A stretch of DNA of 64,000 bases. Origin: Sphingopyxis sp. (GTDB taxonomy: Bacteria; Pseudomonadota; Alphaproteobacteria; Sphingomonadales; Sphingomonadaceae). The DNA is taken from positions 124,001 to 188,000 of the forward strand of contig NZ_JADIZJ010000005.1 in the NCBI RefSeq assembly GCF_016704835.1, read 5' to 3'. The notes under the pieces were generated by a model. It had not been told where the DNA came from. It searched no databases and saw only the letters and a list, made by a program, of their open reading frames with translations. Position 1 is the stretch's first letter; each line of letters opens with the position of its first letter. Position numbers and translations under genes: made by a program. Below are positions 45,565 through 57,448 of this stretch, one piece after another.

Positions 45565-45619
45565 CCCTTCGACTCATCGCGCTGGATAGGCTTTGGGCCA
45601 CACGTGATGCGTCGAAGGG
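45565..45619. repeat. Imperfect inverted repeat, sphingomonad-type intergenic palindrome
   Basis: CCCTTCGACTCATC (45565) and GATGCGTCGAAGGG (45606) match in 13 of 14 positions around a 27-bp centre. A similar TCGA-rich element lies at 47446-47509. Probably a REP-like dispersed element. Confidence 0.55.
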
Positions 45620-45706
45620 ACCAGGCTCAAGACATTCCTGTCGTTCGACGCGACCCCGAACGGCAGGGCGAGGGTCCTCGCCAGTCAATTGCTGTGTGCG
45701 ACCTGG

Positions 45707-45739
45707 AAGAGCTCCGTCGAATTCCGACGGAGCTCTTTT
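45707..45739. terminator. Strong bidirectional terminator
   Basis: AAGAGCTCCGTCG (45707-45719) and its perfect complement (45725-45737) form a 13-bp stem with a 5-nt loop, bounded by A and T runs. It separates the convergent LuxR-type gene and the metal transporter gene and should stop both. Confidence 0.85.
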
Positions 45740-45783
45740 CGCATCAATCACGCGGCGCGCGACCGCAAAAGCAGGACATTGGT

Positions 45784-46416
45784 TCAGCGACTGGTCGCCG
45801 GGACCGCGGCAAGTTCGCCGCGCGCCTGCCGGAACACCTCGATGCTGCCCCAGATGGCGAGCAACGCCATGATCGCGGCGACCACGAGGTCGGGCCAGCT
45901 TCGCCCGGTGCCGAACACGCCGAGCGCCGCGCCCATCACCGCGACATTGCCGATCGCGTCGTTCCGCGAGCAGATCCATACCGATCGCATATTCGCGTCG
46001 CCGGTGCGATAGCGATAGAGCATCAGCGCGACCGCGACGTTAGCTGCGAGCGCTAGCGCGCCGATCAGCCCCATCGTCTCGGCATGCGGCGCCGCGCCAT
46101 CGATGAAGCCCCACACCGCCGAACCCAGCACCCAGACGCCAAAGGCCAGCATCGTCACCGCCTTGACCTGTGCGGCGCGGGCGCGCCATGCCAGCGCCAT
46201 ACCAGCGACCCCCAGGCTGATCGCATAGTTGGCGGCATCACCGAGGAAATCGAGCGCGTCGGCCTGGAGCGCGCGCGAATCCGCCGCGACCCCGGCGGCG
46301 ATCTCGACCCCGAACATCGCGGCGTTGATCAGCAGCGCCGCCCACAGGATTCGTCGCCAGCGTCGGTCGTTCAGCGCAGTTTTGCCGCCGGCACCGGCAC
46401 AGCAATGATCGGACAA
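45784..46416 (-). CDS. Cation diffusion facilitator-like transporter
   Basis: A 210-residue six-helix transporter of the CDF type without the usual cytoplasmic C-terminal domain. The metal-site pattern appears as LQADALDFLGDAANYAISLG and SVWICSRNDAIGNVAVMG (DxxxD-type in helices 2 and 5). The N-terminal MSDHCCAGAGG offers Cys/His ligands. It is divergent from a MerR regulator with a shared dyad promoter, so it is probably a metal efflux gene induced by Cd, Zn or Pb. Confidence 0.85.
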   Translation of the reverse strand: MSDHCCAGAGGKTALNDRRWRRILWAALLINAAMFGVEIAAGVAADSRALQADALDFLGDAANYAISLGVAGMALAWRARAAQVKAVTMLAFGVWVLGSAVWGFIDGAAPHAETMGLIGALALAANVAVALMLYRYRTGDANMRSVWICSRNDAIGNVAVMGAALGVFGTGRSWPDLVVAAIMALLAIWGSIEVFRQARGELAAVPATSR

Positions 46417-46457
46417 GGTCGAGGCTCCTTTGATCTTCGAGTCGGCACCCTATATGC

Positions 46458-46478
46458 ACCCTGTAGCAACTACAGGGT
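46458..46478. promoter_or_regulatory. MerR-type operator-promoter
   Basis: ACCCTGTAG-CAA-CTACAGGGT, a perfect 9-bp dyad, sits between TTGACC and a TATA-type -10 of the transporter promoter on the minus strand, with a spacer of 19 bp or more. The overlong spacer is the hallmark of MerR-activated promoters. The regulator's ATG is 7 bp from the dyad, so it also autoregulates. Confidence 0.85.
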
Positions 46479-46484
46479 CAAGAC

Positions 46485-46895
46485 ATGAAAATCGGCGAAC
46501 TGTCGCGGGCGACCGGGACCAATATCGAAACCATCCGCTATTATGAGCGTATCGGGCTCTTGCCCAAGCCGCACCGCACCGTGGCGAACTACCGCAGCTA
46601 CGGCGATCCGCACCGCGCGCGGCTGACCTTCGTGCGCCATTCGCGTGACCTGGGGTTCACAATTGAGGAAATCCGCTCGCTGCTCGACCTGTCGGACGAT
46701 CCGGGGCGCGATTGCAGCGAGGCCGACCGCATCGCGAGCCGCCATCTGGCGCAGGTCGAGGACAAGATTGCGCAGCTGACGCTGCTCCGCGACGAGCTGA
46801 CGCGCATCGTCGGCCGCTGCCGCGGCGGGGTTGCGGCCGAATGCCGGGTGATCGAGGCGCTAGGCGATCATCGGCATTGCGCGAGTGCGCATTAG
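46485..46895 (+). CDS. MerR-family heavy-metal regulator (CadR/PbrR-like)
   Basis: A 136-residue MerR protein: MKIGELSRATGTNIETIRYY then ERIGLLPKPHRTVANYR, a dimerisation helix, and Cys at DCSEAD, RCRGG and ECRVIEAL plus a His/Cys-rich tail (GDHRHCASAH). This spacing resembles CadR/PbrR, which bind Cd, Pb or Zn. Divergent from the transporter it is expected to activate. Confidence 0.92.
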   Translation: MKIGELSRATGTNIETIRYYERIGLLPKPHRTVANYRSYGDPHRARLTFVRHSRDLGFTIEEIRSLLDLSDDPGRDCSEADRIASRHLAQVEDKIAQLTLLRDELTRIVGRCRGGVAAECRVIEALGDHRHCASAH

Positions 46896-47023
46896 CCCCG
46901 TTGCCGTCCTTGAGAGGAGCGAGGCGACGGTGCAATCGAGCGTAGCGTTAACCGCTCTGGATTGCGTCGCAGCGCTCGCAATGACGAACCTAAAGGTCAA
47001 ACAACCCATAGCATAGTTGGGAA

Positions 47024-47381
47024 AGGTGGGACGATTCTGTTGCCCGGCTCGTCCCCAGCCGCTGGTATCCGATTCTGTTGCCCGGTTCGGTCCGAACCGC
47101 GTTCTATTTGTCTAACCTTAGGCCGTGAGGCTTATCGGTTAGGCAGCCAGAGCGAGTGCTTCGTTATCGTTAGCACCTATTGGTTTTGAGCCTTGAACGG
47201 GTTACTCAGCCCGGGCAAAAACATCGTCTTTGAACACACGTCGATCCTGGTTCGGCCCCGTCAGAAGCCCGCTTTTCCTTGACGGAAGGCGGGATTGTGG
47301 TGGAGCCGCCGGGTACTGCCCCCGGGTCCGCTGTGTCTATTTCACGACACCATTTATCACCATAGTCGGCCGAAACCGACC
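47024..47381 (-). ncRNA. ssrA: Transfer-messenger RNA, permuted two-piece alphaproteobacterial type
   Basis: Rescues stalled ribosomes. Reading leftward: a TATATA -10 at 47392-47387; the acceptor piece (about 47381-47298) ending CGGCTCCACCA; a 38-nt intervening segment (47297-47260); and the coding piece starting GGGGCCGAACCAGGATCGAC at 47259. GGGGCCG pairs with CGGCTCC to rebuild the acceptor stem. The tag frame at 47174-47139 encodes ANDNEALALAA and stop. Two tandem CGGGCAACAGAATCG pseudoknot elements lie near the 3' end, so the end at about 47024 is approximate. The rest of 46896-47023 holds no gene. Confidence 0.93.
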
Positions 47382-47445
47382 TCAGCTATATAGGGTGCCT
47401 GCCCACCGAATGAAAGGGTGCACATACCCTCTCGTTTCCGTGCGC

Positions 47446-47509
47446 GTCGAGTGAAGTCGAGACGCCGCGAGGTTGAGCACCCACGCTGGATGTCTCGACT
47501 TCGGTCGAC
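47446..47509. repeat. Inverted repeat between ssrA and mscL
   Basis: GTCGAGTGAAGTCGAGAC (47446) and GTCTCGACTTCGGTCGAC (47492) match in 16 of 18 positions. This TCGACTTCG-type palindrome is typical of dispersed sphingomonad intergenic elements and may also act as the end of the mscL transcript. Confidence 0.6.
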
Positions 47510-47524
47510 AGGAACGGACTATGG

Positions 47525-47941
47525 CTATTTCTTCCGCAACTCGTCGCGGATTTCGGCCAGGATTTCGACTTCGGTCGGTCCCGCCGGCGCGTCGGGTTCC
47601 TTGCGAACAACGCGGTTCACCGTGCGAACGAGCAGGAAAATGATGAAGGCGAGGATCAGGAAATTGATCATTGCCGTGATGAACGCTCCGTACCCGAACA
47701 TCGCGACGCCCGCCTCTTTCAGCGCGGCATAGTCGGTCGCAGCAACGCCCTCAGGCACCGGGCCAAGGCGGATAAACATGTTCGAAAAATCGACCCCGCC
47801 AAAGATCGCGCCGACGACCGGCATGATGATATCCTCGGTCAGCGACTTGGTGATCGTGGCGAACGCGCCGCCAATGATGACACCGACGGCCAGGTCGATG
47901 ACATTGCCGCGGGCGATAAATTCCCTGAACTCTCCCAACAT
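47525..47941 (-). CDS. mscL: Large-conductance mechanosensitive channel
   Basis: A 138-residue osmotic safety valve. MLGEFREFIARGNVIDLAVG then VIIGGAFATITKSLTEDIIM is the family start and first helix; the second helix is FLILAFIIFLLVRTVNRV; the C-terminal helical bundle ends EILAEIRDELRKK. The ATG at 47941 follows GGGGAGC; a frame 36 bp longer is rejected. Confidence 0.96.
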   Translation of the reverse strand: MLGEFREFIARGNVIDLAVGVIIGGAFATITKSLTEDIIMPVVGAIFGGVDFSNMFIRLGPVPEGVAATDYAALKEAGVAMFGYGAFITAMINFLILAFIIFLLVRTVNRVVRKEPDAPAGPTEVEILAEIRDELRKK

Positions 47942-48063
47942 TTTTCTGCTCCCCGGGTGGTTAATCCCCTGCGCCAACGGTGCCGCGCCAATTGCACAAA
48001 GGCAAGCAACATCCTATGTACTGTGTTGTTGCGGCAAAACGCCGCCGGAGGGAGTTTCTGACC

Positions 48064-48660
48064 ATGACCTATCGTACCGCCCGCTGGTTGATCCTGCCCG
48101 TCGCCGCGATGAGCTTGTCCGCCTGCGGTATCAACAGCGTTCCCACCAAGGAAGAAGCCGCCAAGGCCAAATGGGCGAACGTCGAGGCCGCGTACCAACG
48201 CCGAGCCGACCTGATCCCCAACCTCGTCGAAACCGCCAAGGGCGCCTCGCAGATCGAACAATCGACGCTCCAGGGCGTGATTCAGGCGCGCGCGTCGGCA
48301 ACGCAGGTGAAACTGAGCACCGACGATCTGGAGGATCCGGCCAAGGTGCAGGCATTCCAGCAGGCGCAGGGCAATGTGTCGAGCGCGCTCGGTCGTCTGC
48401 TCGTCACCGTCGAAGCCTATCCCGACCTCAAGAGCCAGGCGCGCTTTGCGGACCTGATGACCCAGCTCGAAGGCACCGAAAACCGGATCAACGTGTCGGT
48501 GCAGGATTATAATGGCGCGGTGCAGGATTATAACACCACAATCCGCACTTTCCCCGACATCATCGGCGCCAAGATCGTCCATGGTGCCAAGCCGATGACC
48601 CCGTATCGCGCGGTGACGCCGAACGCCAATCAGGCACCAAAGGTCGATTTCGGGACTTAA
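48064..48660 (+). CDS. LemA-family lipoprotein
   Basis: A 198-residue LemA protein: lipobox MSLSAC, then WANVEAAYQRRADLIPNLVE and ENRINVSVQDYNGAVQDYN, the conserved long-helix motifs. LemA proteins regularly occur with TPM-domain proteins, as here, where three follow. Exact role unknown; envelope maintenance is usually proposed. Confidence 0.93.
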   Translation: MTYRTARWLILPVAAMSLSACGINSVPTKEEAAKAKWANVEAAYQRRADLIPNLVETAKGASQIEQSTLQGVIQARASATQVKLSTDDLEDPAKVQAFQQAQGNVSSALGRLLVTVEAYPDLKSQARFADLMTQLEGTENRINVSVQDYNGAVQDYNTTIRTFPDIIGAKIVHGAKPMTPYRAVTPNANQAPKVDFGT

Positions 48661-48661
48661 G

Positions 48662-49177
48662 ATGCAACGCGCCGTCATTGCTGCGCCGCTCGCGATTTTG
48701 TTGATCGCGAGCGGCTGCAAGGCGGCTACGCCTCTGCCGGAATCGGCGGCCTGCGACGGCATCCCGCAGATAGCAATGCAGGGCCGCGTTACTGACGCCG
48801 CAAATATTTTGTCCGGAACCGAAGAAGGACGCTTGTCCAATCTCCTTGCCGAATATGAACAGCGAACGACCCATCAGATGGTGATCGCTACCACGCCAAG
48901 CCTCCATGGCGCGCGCGTGGGCAATTTTGGAACTTGCCTGGGCAATCGCTGGCGCGTCGGTAGCGAGGACAAGGACGACGGCATTCTTATTCTCATCGCC
49001 CCGAACGAACGGCAGATGCGCATCGCAACCGGCCTTGGGATGGAAAAAGTGCTGACCGACGACAAGGCTTTGGGCGTCGTCCAGCAAATGATGCCCTACT
49101 TCAAGAGCCTCGATTATGCCGCGGGTCTGTCTCACGGCATCGAACTCATCGCTGCCGAGACCGGAGAAGTTAAATGA
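48662..49177 (+). CDS. TPM-domain lipoprotein (first of three)
   Basis: A 171-residue protein with lipobox LLIASGC and a TPM_phosphatase fold (GRVTDAANILSGTEEGRLSN, DDGILILIAPNERQMRIATG). It has only the soluble domain. One base separates it from the lemA stop and it overlaps the next gene by 4 bp, so lemA-tpm-tpm-tpm is one operon. Confidence 0.88.
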   Translation: MQRAVIAAPLAILLIASGCKAATPLPESAACDGIPQIAMQGRVTDAANILSGTEEGRLSNLLAEYEQRTTHQMVIATTPSLHGARVGNFGTCLGNRWRVGSEDKDDGILILIAPNERQMRIATGLGMEKVLTDDKALGVVQQMMPYFKSLDYAAGLSHGIELIAAETGEVK

Positions 49178-49992
49178 AGTCGATCATGTTCGGCTGGGCG
49201 ATAGGCCTCTTTTTACTCTCTGCACCCGCAACAGCGCAGACCTTTCCCAAGCTCGCGGGAAACCCGGTCGTCGATCAGGCCGACATCATCCCCGCGGCGA
49301 AAGAAGCGGCGCTCAATACTCAGCTGCTCGAACTGGAAAAAAAGACGGGGCACCAGCTGGTGGTCGCCACGGTCAGCGATCTCGAAGGTCGCGACGTTGC
49401 GGATTATGGCTATCGGCTCGGTCGCGAGTGGCAGATCGGCGATGCCGCGAAGGATGACGGCGTTGTCTTTCTGATCGCGCCGAACGAGCGACGGATGCAT
49501 ATCGCGGTCGGGCTGGGGCTCGAACCGGTGCTGACCGATGCAATGTCGGGGCGGATCATTCGCGATACCGTCACGCCGCGATTCAAGGCGAACGACTATC
49601 CCGGCGGCATCCAGGCCGGCGTCAATGCAATCGCCGAGCAGATCGAGTTGCCGCCCGAGGAAGCGCAGGCGCGCGCTGCGGCCGCCGCCGCGAACGAACG
49701 CAACCGCGCTGATGAAGGCAATTTCGGCGGGCTCTTCTTCGTCGGCTTCATCATCTTCATTTTCTTCGTCCTGCCGATGCTGTCACGCATTGGACGGCGC
49801 GGAAAAAAGCGGCGCAAGGGCCGGCCTTGGGATGCGCCGATCATCATCTGGGGTGGCGACGACTGGGGCGGCGGCAGCGGCGGATCGTCGTGGGGCGGCG
49901 GTAGCTGGGGCGGCGGCGGCGGCGGCGGCTTCGGGGGCTTTTCGGGTGGCGGCGGCTCCTTTGGGGGCGGCGGCGCCTCCGGCGGCTGGTAA
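49174..49992 (+). CDS. TPM-domain membrane protein with Gly-rich tail
   Basis: A 272-residue protein with signal peptide (LLSAPATAQT), a TPM domain (NPVVDQADIIPAAKEAALNT, DDGVVFLIAPNERRMHIAVG), one transmembrane helix (FFVGFIIFIFFVLPML) and a 50-residue Gly/Ser/Trp tail (WGGDDWGGGSGGSSWGGG). This is the YgcG-type layout found next to lemA. Confidence 0.9.
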   Translation: MKSIMFGWAIGLFLLSAPATAQTFPKLAGNPVVDQADIIPAAKEAALNTQLLELEKKTGHQLVVATVSDLEGRDVADYGYRLGREWQIGDAAKDDGVVFLIAPNERRMHIAVGLGLEPVLTDAMSGRIIRDTVTPRFKANDYPGGIQAGVNAIAEQIELPPEEAQARAAAAAANERNRADEGNFGGLFFVGFIIFIFFVLPMLSRIGRRGKKRRKGRPWDAPIIIWGGDDWGGGSGGSSWGGGSWGGGGGGGFGGFSGGGGSFGGGGASGGW

Positions 49993-50004
49993 GGGGAACG
50001 AACC

Positions 50005-50691
50005 ATGCCGAAAAAAGTCAATCACATCAGCGAAGCCGACCATGACATCGTCACCGTCGCGGTCGCCGCGGCCGAGGCGCATACGAGCGGAGAAATCGTC
50101 ACCGTCGTCGCAGCAAAGTCGAACGATTACGACGATGTCGCGCTTGTCTGGGCGAGCGTCGGGGCCTTTGTTGCCATGTCGGCGGTTGCGCTCTTTCCTG
50201 ATTTTTACCGCGCCAAATACGACTGGCTGACCGGCGGCTGGGGGCATGAACTGACCGCAAATCAGTGGCTCGGGATCGTGATCGCCTTTGGCGTCCTCAA
50301 ATGGATCGGCATCTGGCTGATCCTGCTGTGGAAGCCGCTGCGAATGGCGCTGACCCCGCGCACGATCAGGGCACAGCGCGTCCGCGCCCGCGCAATCGAC
50401 CTGTTCAAGGTCGGGACCGAGGCGAAGACATTGGGGCGCACCGGGGTGCTGCTGTACCTCAGCCTTAAGGAACATCGCGCCGATATCGTCGCCGACGAGG
50501 CGATTGCGGCAAAAGTCGCCCCCGAAGTGTGGGGTGATGCGATGGATGCGTTGATCGAACGCGTCCGCGCGGGCCAGCCGGGCGCGGGCATGGCGGCGGC
50601 GGTGACCCAGATGGGCGTCGTTCTGGCGCAGCATTTCCCGCGCGGCAGCGAGAATCCGAACGAATTGCCCGACCGACTGATCGAGATTTAG
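50005..50691 (+). CDS. TPM-domain protein, cytoplasmic-start type
   Basis: A 228-residue third TPM protein. It begins with a short TPM N-terminal half (AAAEAHTSGEIVTVVA), has two hydrophobic helices (ALVWASVGAFVAMSAVALF and GIVIAFGVLKWIGIWLIL) inserted, then completes the domain (ARAIDLFKVGTEAKTLGRTG, KEHRADIVADEAIAAKVAPE). The split architecture differs from its two neighbours. Confidence 0.88.
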   Translation: MPKKVNHISEADHDIVTVAVAAAEAHTSGEIVTVVAAKSNDYDDVALVWASVGAFVAMSAVALFPDFYRAKYDWLTGGWGHELTANQWLGIVIAFGVLKWIGIWLILLWKPLRMALTPRTIRAQRVRARAIDLFKVGTEAKTLGRTGVLLYLSLKEHRADIVADEAIAAKVAPEVWGDAMDALIERVRAGQPGAGMAAAVTQMGVVLAQHFPRGSENPNELPDRLIEI

Positions 50692-50702
50692 GACCGCATC
50701 CC

Positions 50703-51251
50703 ATGCCCCGCCCTGCCTCCGACACCCTTGTCGAAACCCGATGGGAGGGCCGTTTCATCACGGTCAAGCAGCAGGGGACGTGGGAATATGTCTCGCGCTC
50801 GCGCGGCATTCATGCCGCGGTGATCCTCGCGATCGACGATGCTCCCGATGGGCGCCATATCATCCTGGTCGAACAATATCGGGTGCCGCTGAAGGTCCAG
50901 TGCCTCGAACTCCCCGCGGGGCTGGTCGGCGACGACGGAAGCGCGGAAGATTACGAAAGTGCCGCGCAGCGTGAGCTGGAGGAAGAGACCGGGTATCAGG
51001 CTACCCGTTGGCAAACGGTCGGCGAGTTCTACAGCTCGCCGGGAATGGTCAGCGAAAGCTTTACCCTGCTGGTAGCGACGGGCCTGACCAAGGTCGGCGA
51101 CGGCGGCGGGGTCGATAGCGAGGATATCATCGTCCACCGCGTGCCGCTGGCAGAGGTTGCCAATTTCGTCGCGGCGAAACGCGCCGAGGGGTGCGGGATC
51201 GATGTGCGGGTGGCGATGTTACTGGCGGGTGGATTGCTCGCGGCGGTCTAG
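50703..51251 (+). CDS. Nudix hydrolase (ADP-ribose pyrophosphatase-like)
   Basis: A 182-residue Nudix enzyme. The box G-x5-E-x7-REL-x-EETG is complete at GDDGSAEDYESAAQRELEEE followed by TGY; upstream SRGIHAAVILAIDD and VEQYRVPLKVQCLELPAG fit the ADP-ribose or NDP-sugar hydrolase group (NudF-like). It is 11 bp after the third TPM gene and overlaps the convergent rhomboid gene by 4 bp. Confidence 0.92.
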   Translation: MPRPASDTLVETRWEGRFITVKQQGTWEYVSRSRGIHAAVILAIDDAPDGRHIILVEQYRVPLKVQCLELPAGLVGDDGSAEDYESAAQRELEEETGYQATRWQTVGEFYSSPGMVSESFTLLVATGLTKVGDGGGVDSEDIIVHRVPLAEVANFVAAKRAEGCGIDVRVAMLLAGGLLAAV

Positions 51252-51889
51252 CGCGCTCCGAACCGCCAGCGCAGCAACGGCCGCGCCAGCAGCAATCCCG
51301 CCAGAAACCCGCCAACATGCGCCCAGATCGCAATCGCGCCGAAGCCGCCGCCGCCCGCGAAACCGATGAGCAGCTGTACGCCGATCCACGCCGCGGCGAG
51401 CCATAGGGCGCGCACCCAATGGCTGGGGATCGGACCGATCGAAGGCGCCTTTGTGCGGCTGAAGATCAGCGCGAAGACCGCGATCACGGCAGAGATGGCG
51501 CCGCTGGCGCCGATCATCGGCACCGCCGACTGCGGATCGGCGAGAAACTGCGCGAAAGCGCCCGCATAGGCGCCGGCGAGCAACAGTACCGCCATCGCCT
51601 TCGCGCCGAGCGGCGCCTCCAGCTGGCGCCCGATAAACAGCAGCACGACGATGTTGAAGACGATGTGCAGCACCCCACCGTGCAGGAATGCCGACGTCAG
51701 CGGGGTGAGGAAGAACGGCACCATCGTCCCCGGCGGTACGATCAGTTCAGACCCGAAGCGTGCCGGAACAAACCCGGCGCGGATGATCGCGTCGACCTGG
51801 AACCCGGTAATCCACAACAGGACAAAGACGATGACGCACGCCAGCGCATAGCCCGTGACCAGCGGCGCGTCCTGCGACTTCATCGTCAT
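51248..51889 (-). CDS. Rhomboid-family intramembrane serine protease
   Basis: A 213-residue six-helix protein. HGGVLHIVFNIVVLLFIG carries the conserved His and Asn, IGASGAISAV the catalytic Ser, and IWAHVGGFLAGLL the catalytic His. All three active-site elements are present. Convergent with the Nudix gene and 7 bp after the greA stop. Confidence 0.93.
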   Translation of the reverse strand: MTMKSQDAPLVTGYALACVIVFVLLWITGFQVDAIIRAGFVPARFGSELIVPPGTMVPFFLTPLTSAFLHGGVLHIVFNIVVLLFIGRQLEAPLGAKAMAVLLLAGAYAGAFAQFLADPQSAVPMIGASGAISAVIAVFALIFSRTKAPSIGPIPSHWVRALWLAAAWIGVQLLIGFAGGGGFGAIAIWAHVGGFLAGLLLARPLLRWRFGAR

Positions 51890-51896
51890 CGGCCCA

Positions 51897-52373
51897 TCAG
51901 ATGAATTCGATTTTCTTCACCAGATAATATTTGTCGCCCGCGGGCACGGTGACTTCGATCTCGTCATCGACGCGTCGGCCGATCAGCGCGCGGCCGAGCG
52001 GCGAGTTGTAACTGATCTTGCCGTCCTTGGCGTCGGCTTCGGCCTGGCCGACAATCTGGTATGTCACCGGTTTGTCGTCTTCATCAGCCAGCGTCACGGT
52101 CGCACCGAACACGATGCGGTCGCCCGACAGCATGGTCGGATCGATCACCTGTGCGCGCGACAGCTTGTCCTCGAGGTCGCCAATCGTCGCTTCGACCTGC
52201 CCTTGGCGCTCTTTCGCGGCGTGATATTCGGCATTTTCCGAAAGGTCACCATGCGCGCGCGCTTCCTCGATCGCATCGACGATCAGCGGTCGCTCAGCTT
52301 TGAGCGCGGTGAGCTGCGTGCTCAGCTTCTCATAGCCTTCTGCCAGCATCGGCACCTTTTCAACGCTTGCCAT
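51897..52373 (-). CDS. greA: Transcription elongation factor GreA
   Basis: A 158-residue secondary-channel factor that stimulates RNA cleavage by stalled RNA polymerase. The coiled-coil has the acidic tip DLSENAEYHAAKERQGQVEA; the C-terminal FKBP-like domain has PLGRALIGRRVDDEIEV. The ATG at 52373 gives the family start (MASVEKVPMLAEGYEKL); 21 bp more are open upstream. Confidence 0.96.
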   Translation of the reverse strand: MASVEKVPMLAEGYEKLSTQLTALKAERPLIVDAIEEARAHGDLSENAEYHAAKERQGQVEATIGDLEDKLSRAQVIDPTMLSGDRIVFGATVTLADEDDKPVTYQIVGQAEADAKDGKISYNSPLGRALIGRRVDDEIEVTVPAGDKYYLVKKIEFI

Positions 52374-52468
52374 TATCCTGTTGTCCTTCGTCAATAACCC
52401 GCCGCCAGCGAAACTTCGCCGGGCGGCTGCGCCGCTTGTCCGTCAATGTCGGGGGGTGGAGCGGTCCT

Positions 52469-55803
<3,335 letters not shown>

Positions 55804-55804
<1 letters not shown>

Positions 55805-56112
55805 TATTTTTGTTCTTCTCTGGCGTATGCTTCGTTACCGACAAAGCCGAGTTTCGTGGCATATTTGGACAATTCGGGCCGCCTCAGCGCCGCAAGCGAG
55901 CAATCGACGGCTTCGTATTTCTCGTTGGGGTCAGGCATCACCAGCACGCTACCAGATGCCGTATATTGGAACATCGGCGACCGCAGGCCGCACTCCTTTT
56001 CCACGGCCAGCAGTTCAGCTGGCGTTGGCTGCAAATTTGCCAACGGGCTATTCTTAGATGGCTGCGTACAACCACAGAGGACCGCCAACAAAAGCGTCCA
56101 AACGGCTCTCAC
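55804..56112 (-). CDS. Small lipoprotein gene inserted between carA and carB
   Basis: A 102-residue predicted lipoprotein (lipobox LLAVLCGC) with three more Cys (KECGLRSP, VDCSL). It overlaps carA by 4 bp and carB by 1 bp, so it is translationally coupled to pyrimidine biosynthesis genes. Function unknown; no family recognised. Confidence 0.75.
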
Positions 56113-57317
56113 CGCAACCCACCCACAAACTTCTCGAACAGATAGAAACTGTCCTGCGGCCCCGGGCTCGCCTCGGGGTGATATTGCACGCTGAACGCAT
56201 TTTTCCCCGTGATCGCAATGCCGCAGTTCGATCCGTCGAACAGGCTCTTGTGCGTCTCGACCACGCCGCCCGGCAGGGTCGATGCATCGACCGCGAAGCC
56301 GTGATTCATGCTGGTAATCTCGACGATGCCGTCGGCGAAATCGCCGCCGACGCGCTGCACGGGGTGGTTCGCGCCGCGGTGGCCCTGATGCATCTTGACG
56401 GTCTTCGCGCCCGCGGCGAGCGCGAGCAGCTGGTGGCCGAGGCAGATGCCAAAGATCGGGACGTTGCGCTCGAGCAGACCCTTGATCACCGGCACCGCAT
56501 ACTCGCCCGTCGCCGCCGGATCGCCGGGGCCGTTCGACAGGAACACCCCCGCGGGGCGCAGCGCGACGATCTCTTCGAGACTGGTTTTCGCGGGCACCAC
56601 GGTGACGCGCGCGCCAGCCTTTACCAAGTTGCGGAAGATATTGTCCTTCGCACCATAATCGACCGCGACGACGTGGGGCGCGGCGTCGGCTGCGCGCTTG
56701 TGCTCCGACACGTCATAGCCCGAACCCAGATGCCAAATCCCCGCATCCCACGCGCTTTGGCGTTCGCGCGTGACGGTCTTTGCGAGGTCCATACCCTCCA
56801 GCCCCGGCCAGCCCTGCGCCAGCATCAACAACTTATCGAGGTCGAACTTGCCCTCGGGGCTATGCGCGACCACCCCGGTCGGCGCGCCGCCGTCGCGGAT
56901 GCGGCGGGTCAGCGCGCGGGTATCGATCCCGGCCAGCCCGATCAGCCCCTGCGCCGCCATCCATTCGGGCAATGTCTGGACGCTGCGGAAGTTGCTGGGC
57001 GCGGTCGGCAGCTCGCGCGTGACGCACCCGATCGCGGCGCGCTTGTCGCGCTCCATATCCTCGGGGTTTGCGCCGACATTGCCGATGTGCGGAAAGGTGA
57101 AGGTGATGATTTGGCCCGCATAGCTGGGGTCGGTCAGGATTTCCTGATAGCCGGTCATCGCGGTGTTGAAACAAATCTCGCCCACGCCTGCACCGCTCGC
57201 GCCATAACCGACGCCCCACAGGACGGTGCCGTCGGCAAGAACGAGAACGCCAGTCGCGCTATCGGGCTGGCTCGCGGACGCGTTTTTGGGCGCGACTGTG
57301 GGGTTGGCAAGTGCCAT
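56109..57317 (-). CDS. carA: Carbamoyl-phosphate synthase small subunit
   Basis: A 402-residue glutaminase subunit. The N-terminal half (LADGTVLWGVGYGASG, FNTAMTGYQEILTDPSYAGQ) is followed by a class I amidotransferase domain: FLSNGPGDP, nucleophile Cys in IFGICLGHQLLAL, and YHPEASPGPQD with the catalytic His and Glu. Provides ammonia to CarB. Confidence 0.97.
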   Translation of the reverse strand: MALANPTVAPKNASASQPDSATGVLVLADGTVLWGVGYGASGAGVGEICFNTAMTGYQEILTDPSYAGQIITFTFPHIGNVGANPEDMERDKRAAIGCVTRELPTAPSNFRSVQTLPEWMAAQGLIGLAGIDTRALTRRIRDGGAPTGVVAHSPEGKFDLDKLLMLAQGWPGLEGMDLAKTVTRERQSAWDAGIWHLGSGYDVSEHKRAADAAPHVVAVDYGAKDNIFRNLVKAGARVTVVPAKTSLEEIVALRPAGVFLSNGPGDPAATGEYAVPVIKGLLERNVPIFGICLGHQLLALAAGAKTVKMHQGHRGANHPVQRVGGDFADGIVEITSMNHGFAVDASTLPGGVVETHKSLFDGSNCGIAITGKNAFSVQYHPEASPGPQDSFYLFEKFVGGLR

Positions 57318-57448
57318 TCAACATGCTCCGGACAGGGGGCTAAACGGCCGATCAAGTAGGCAGCAAAAAATTGATTCACAAGCTATCGAATTTGGAATCT
57401 TGGCGCTAGAGAGGGCCTTTCCGAAATTTGCAGCGCATGGGGACACGT

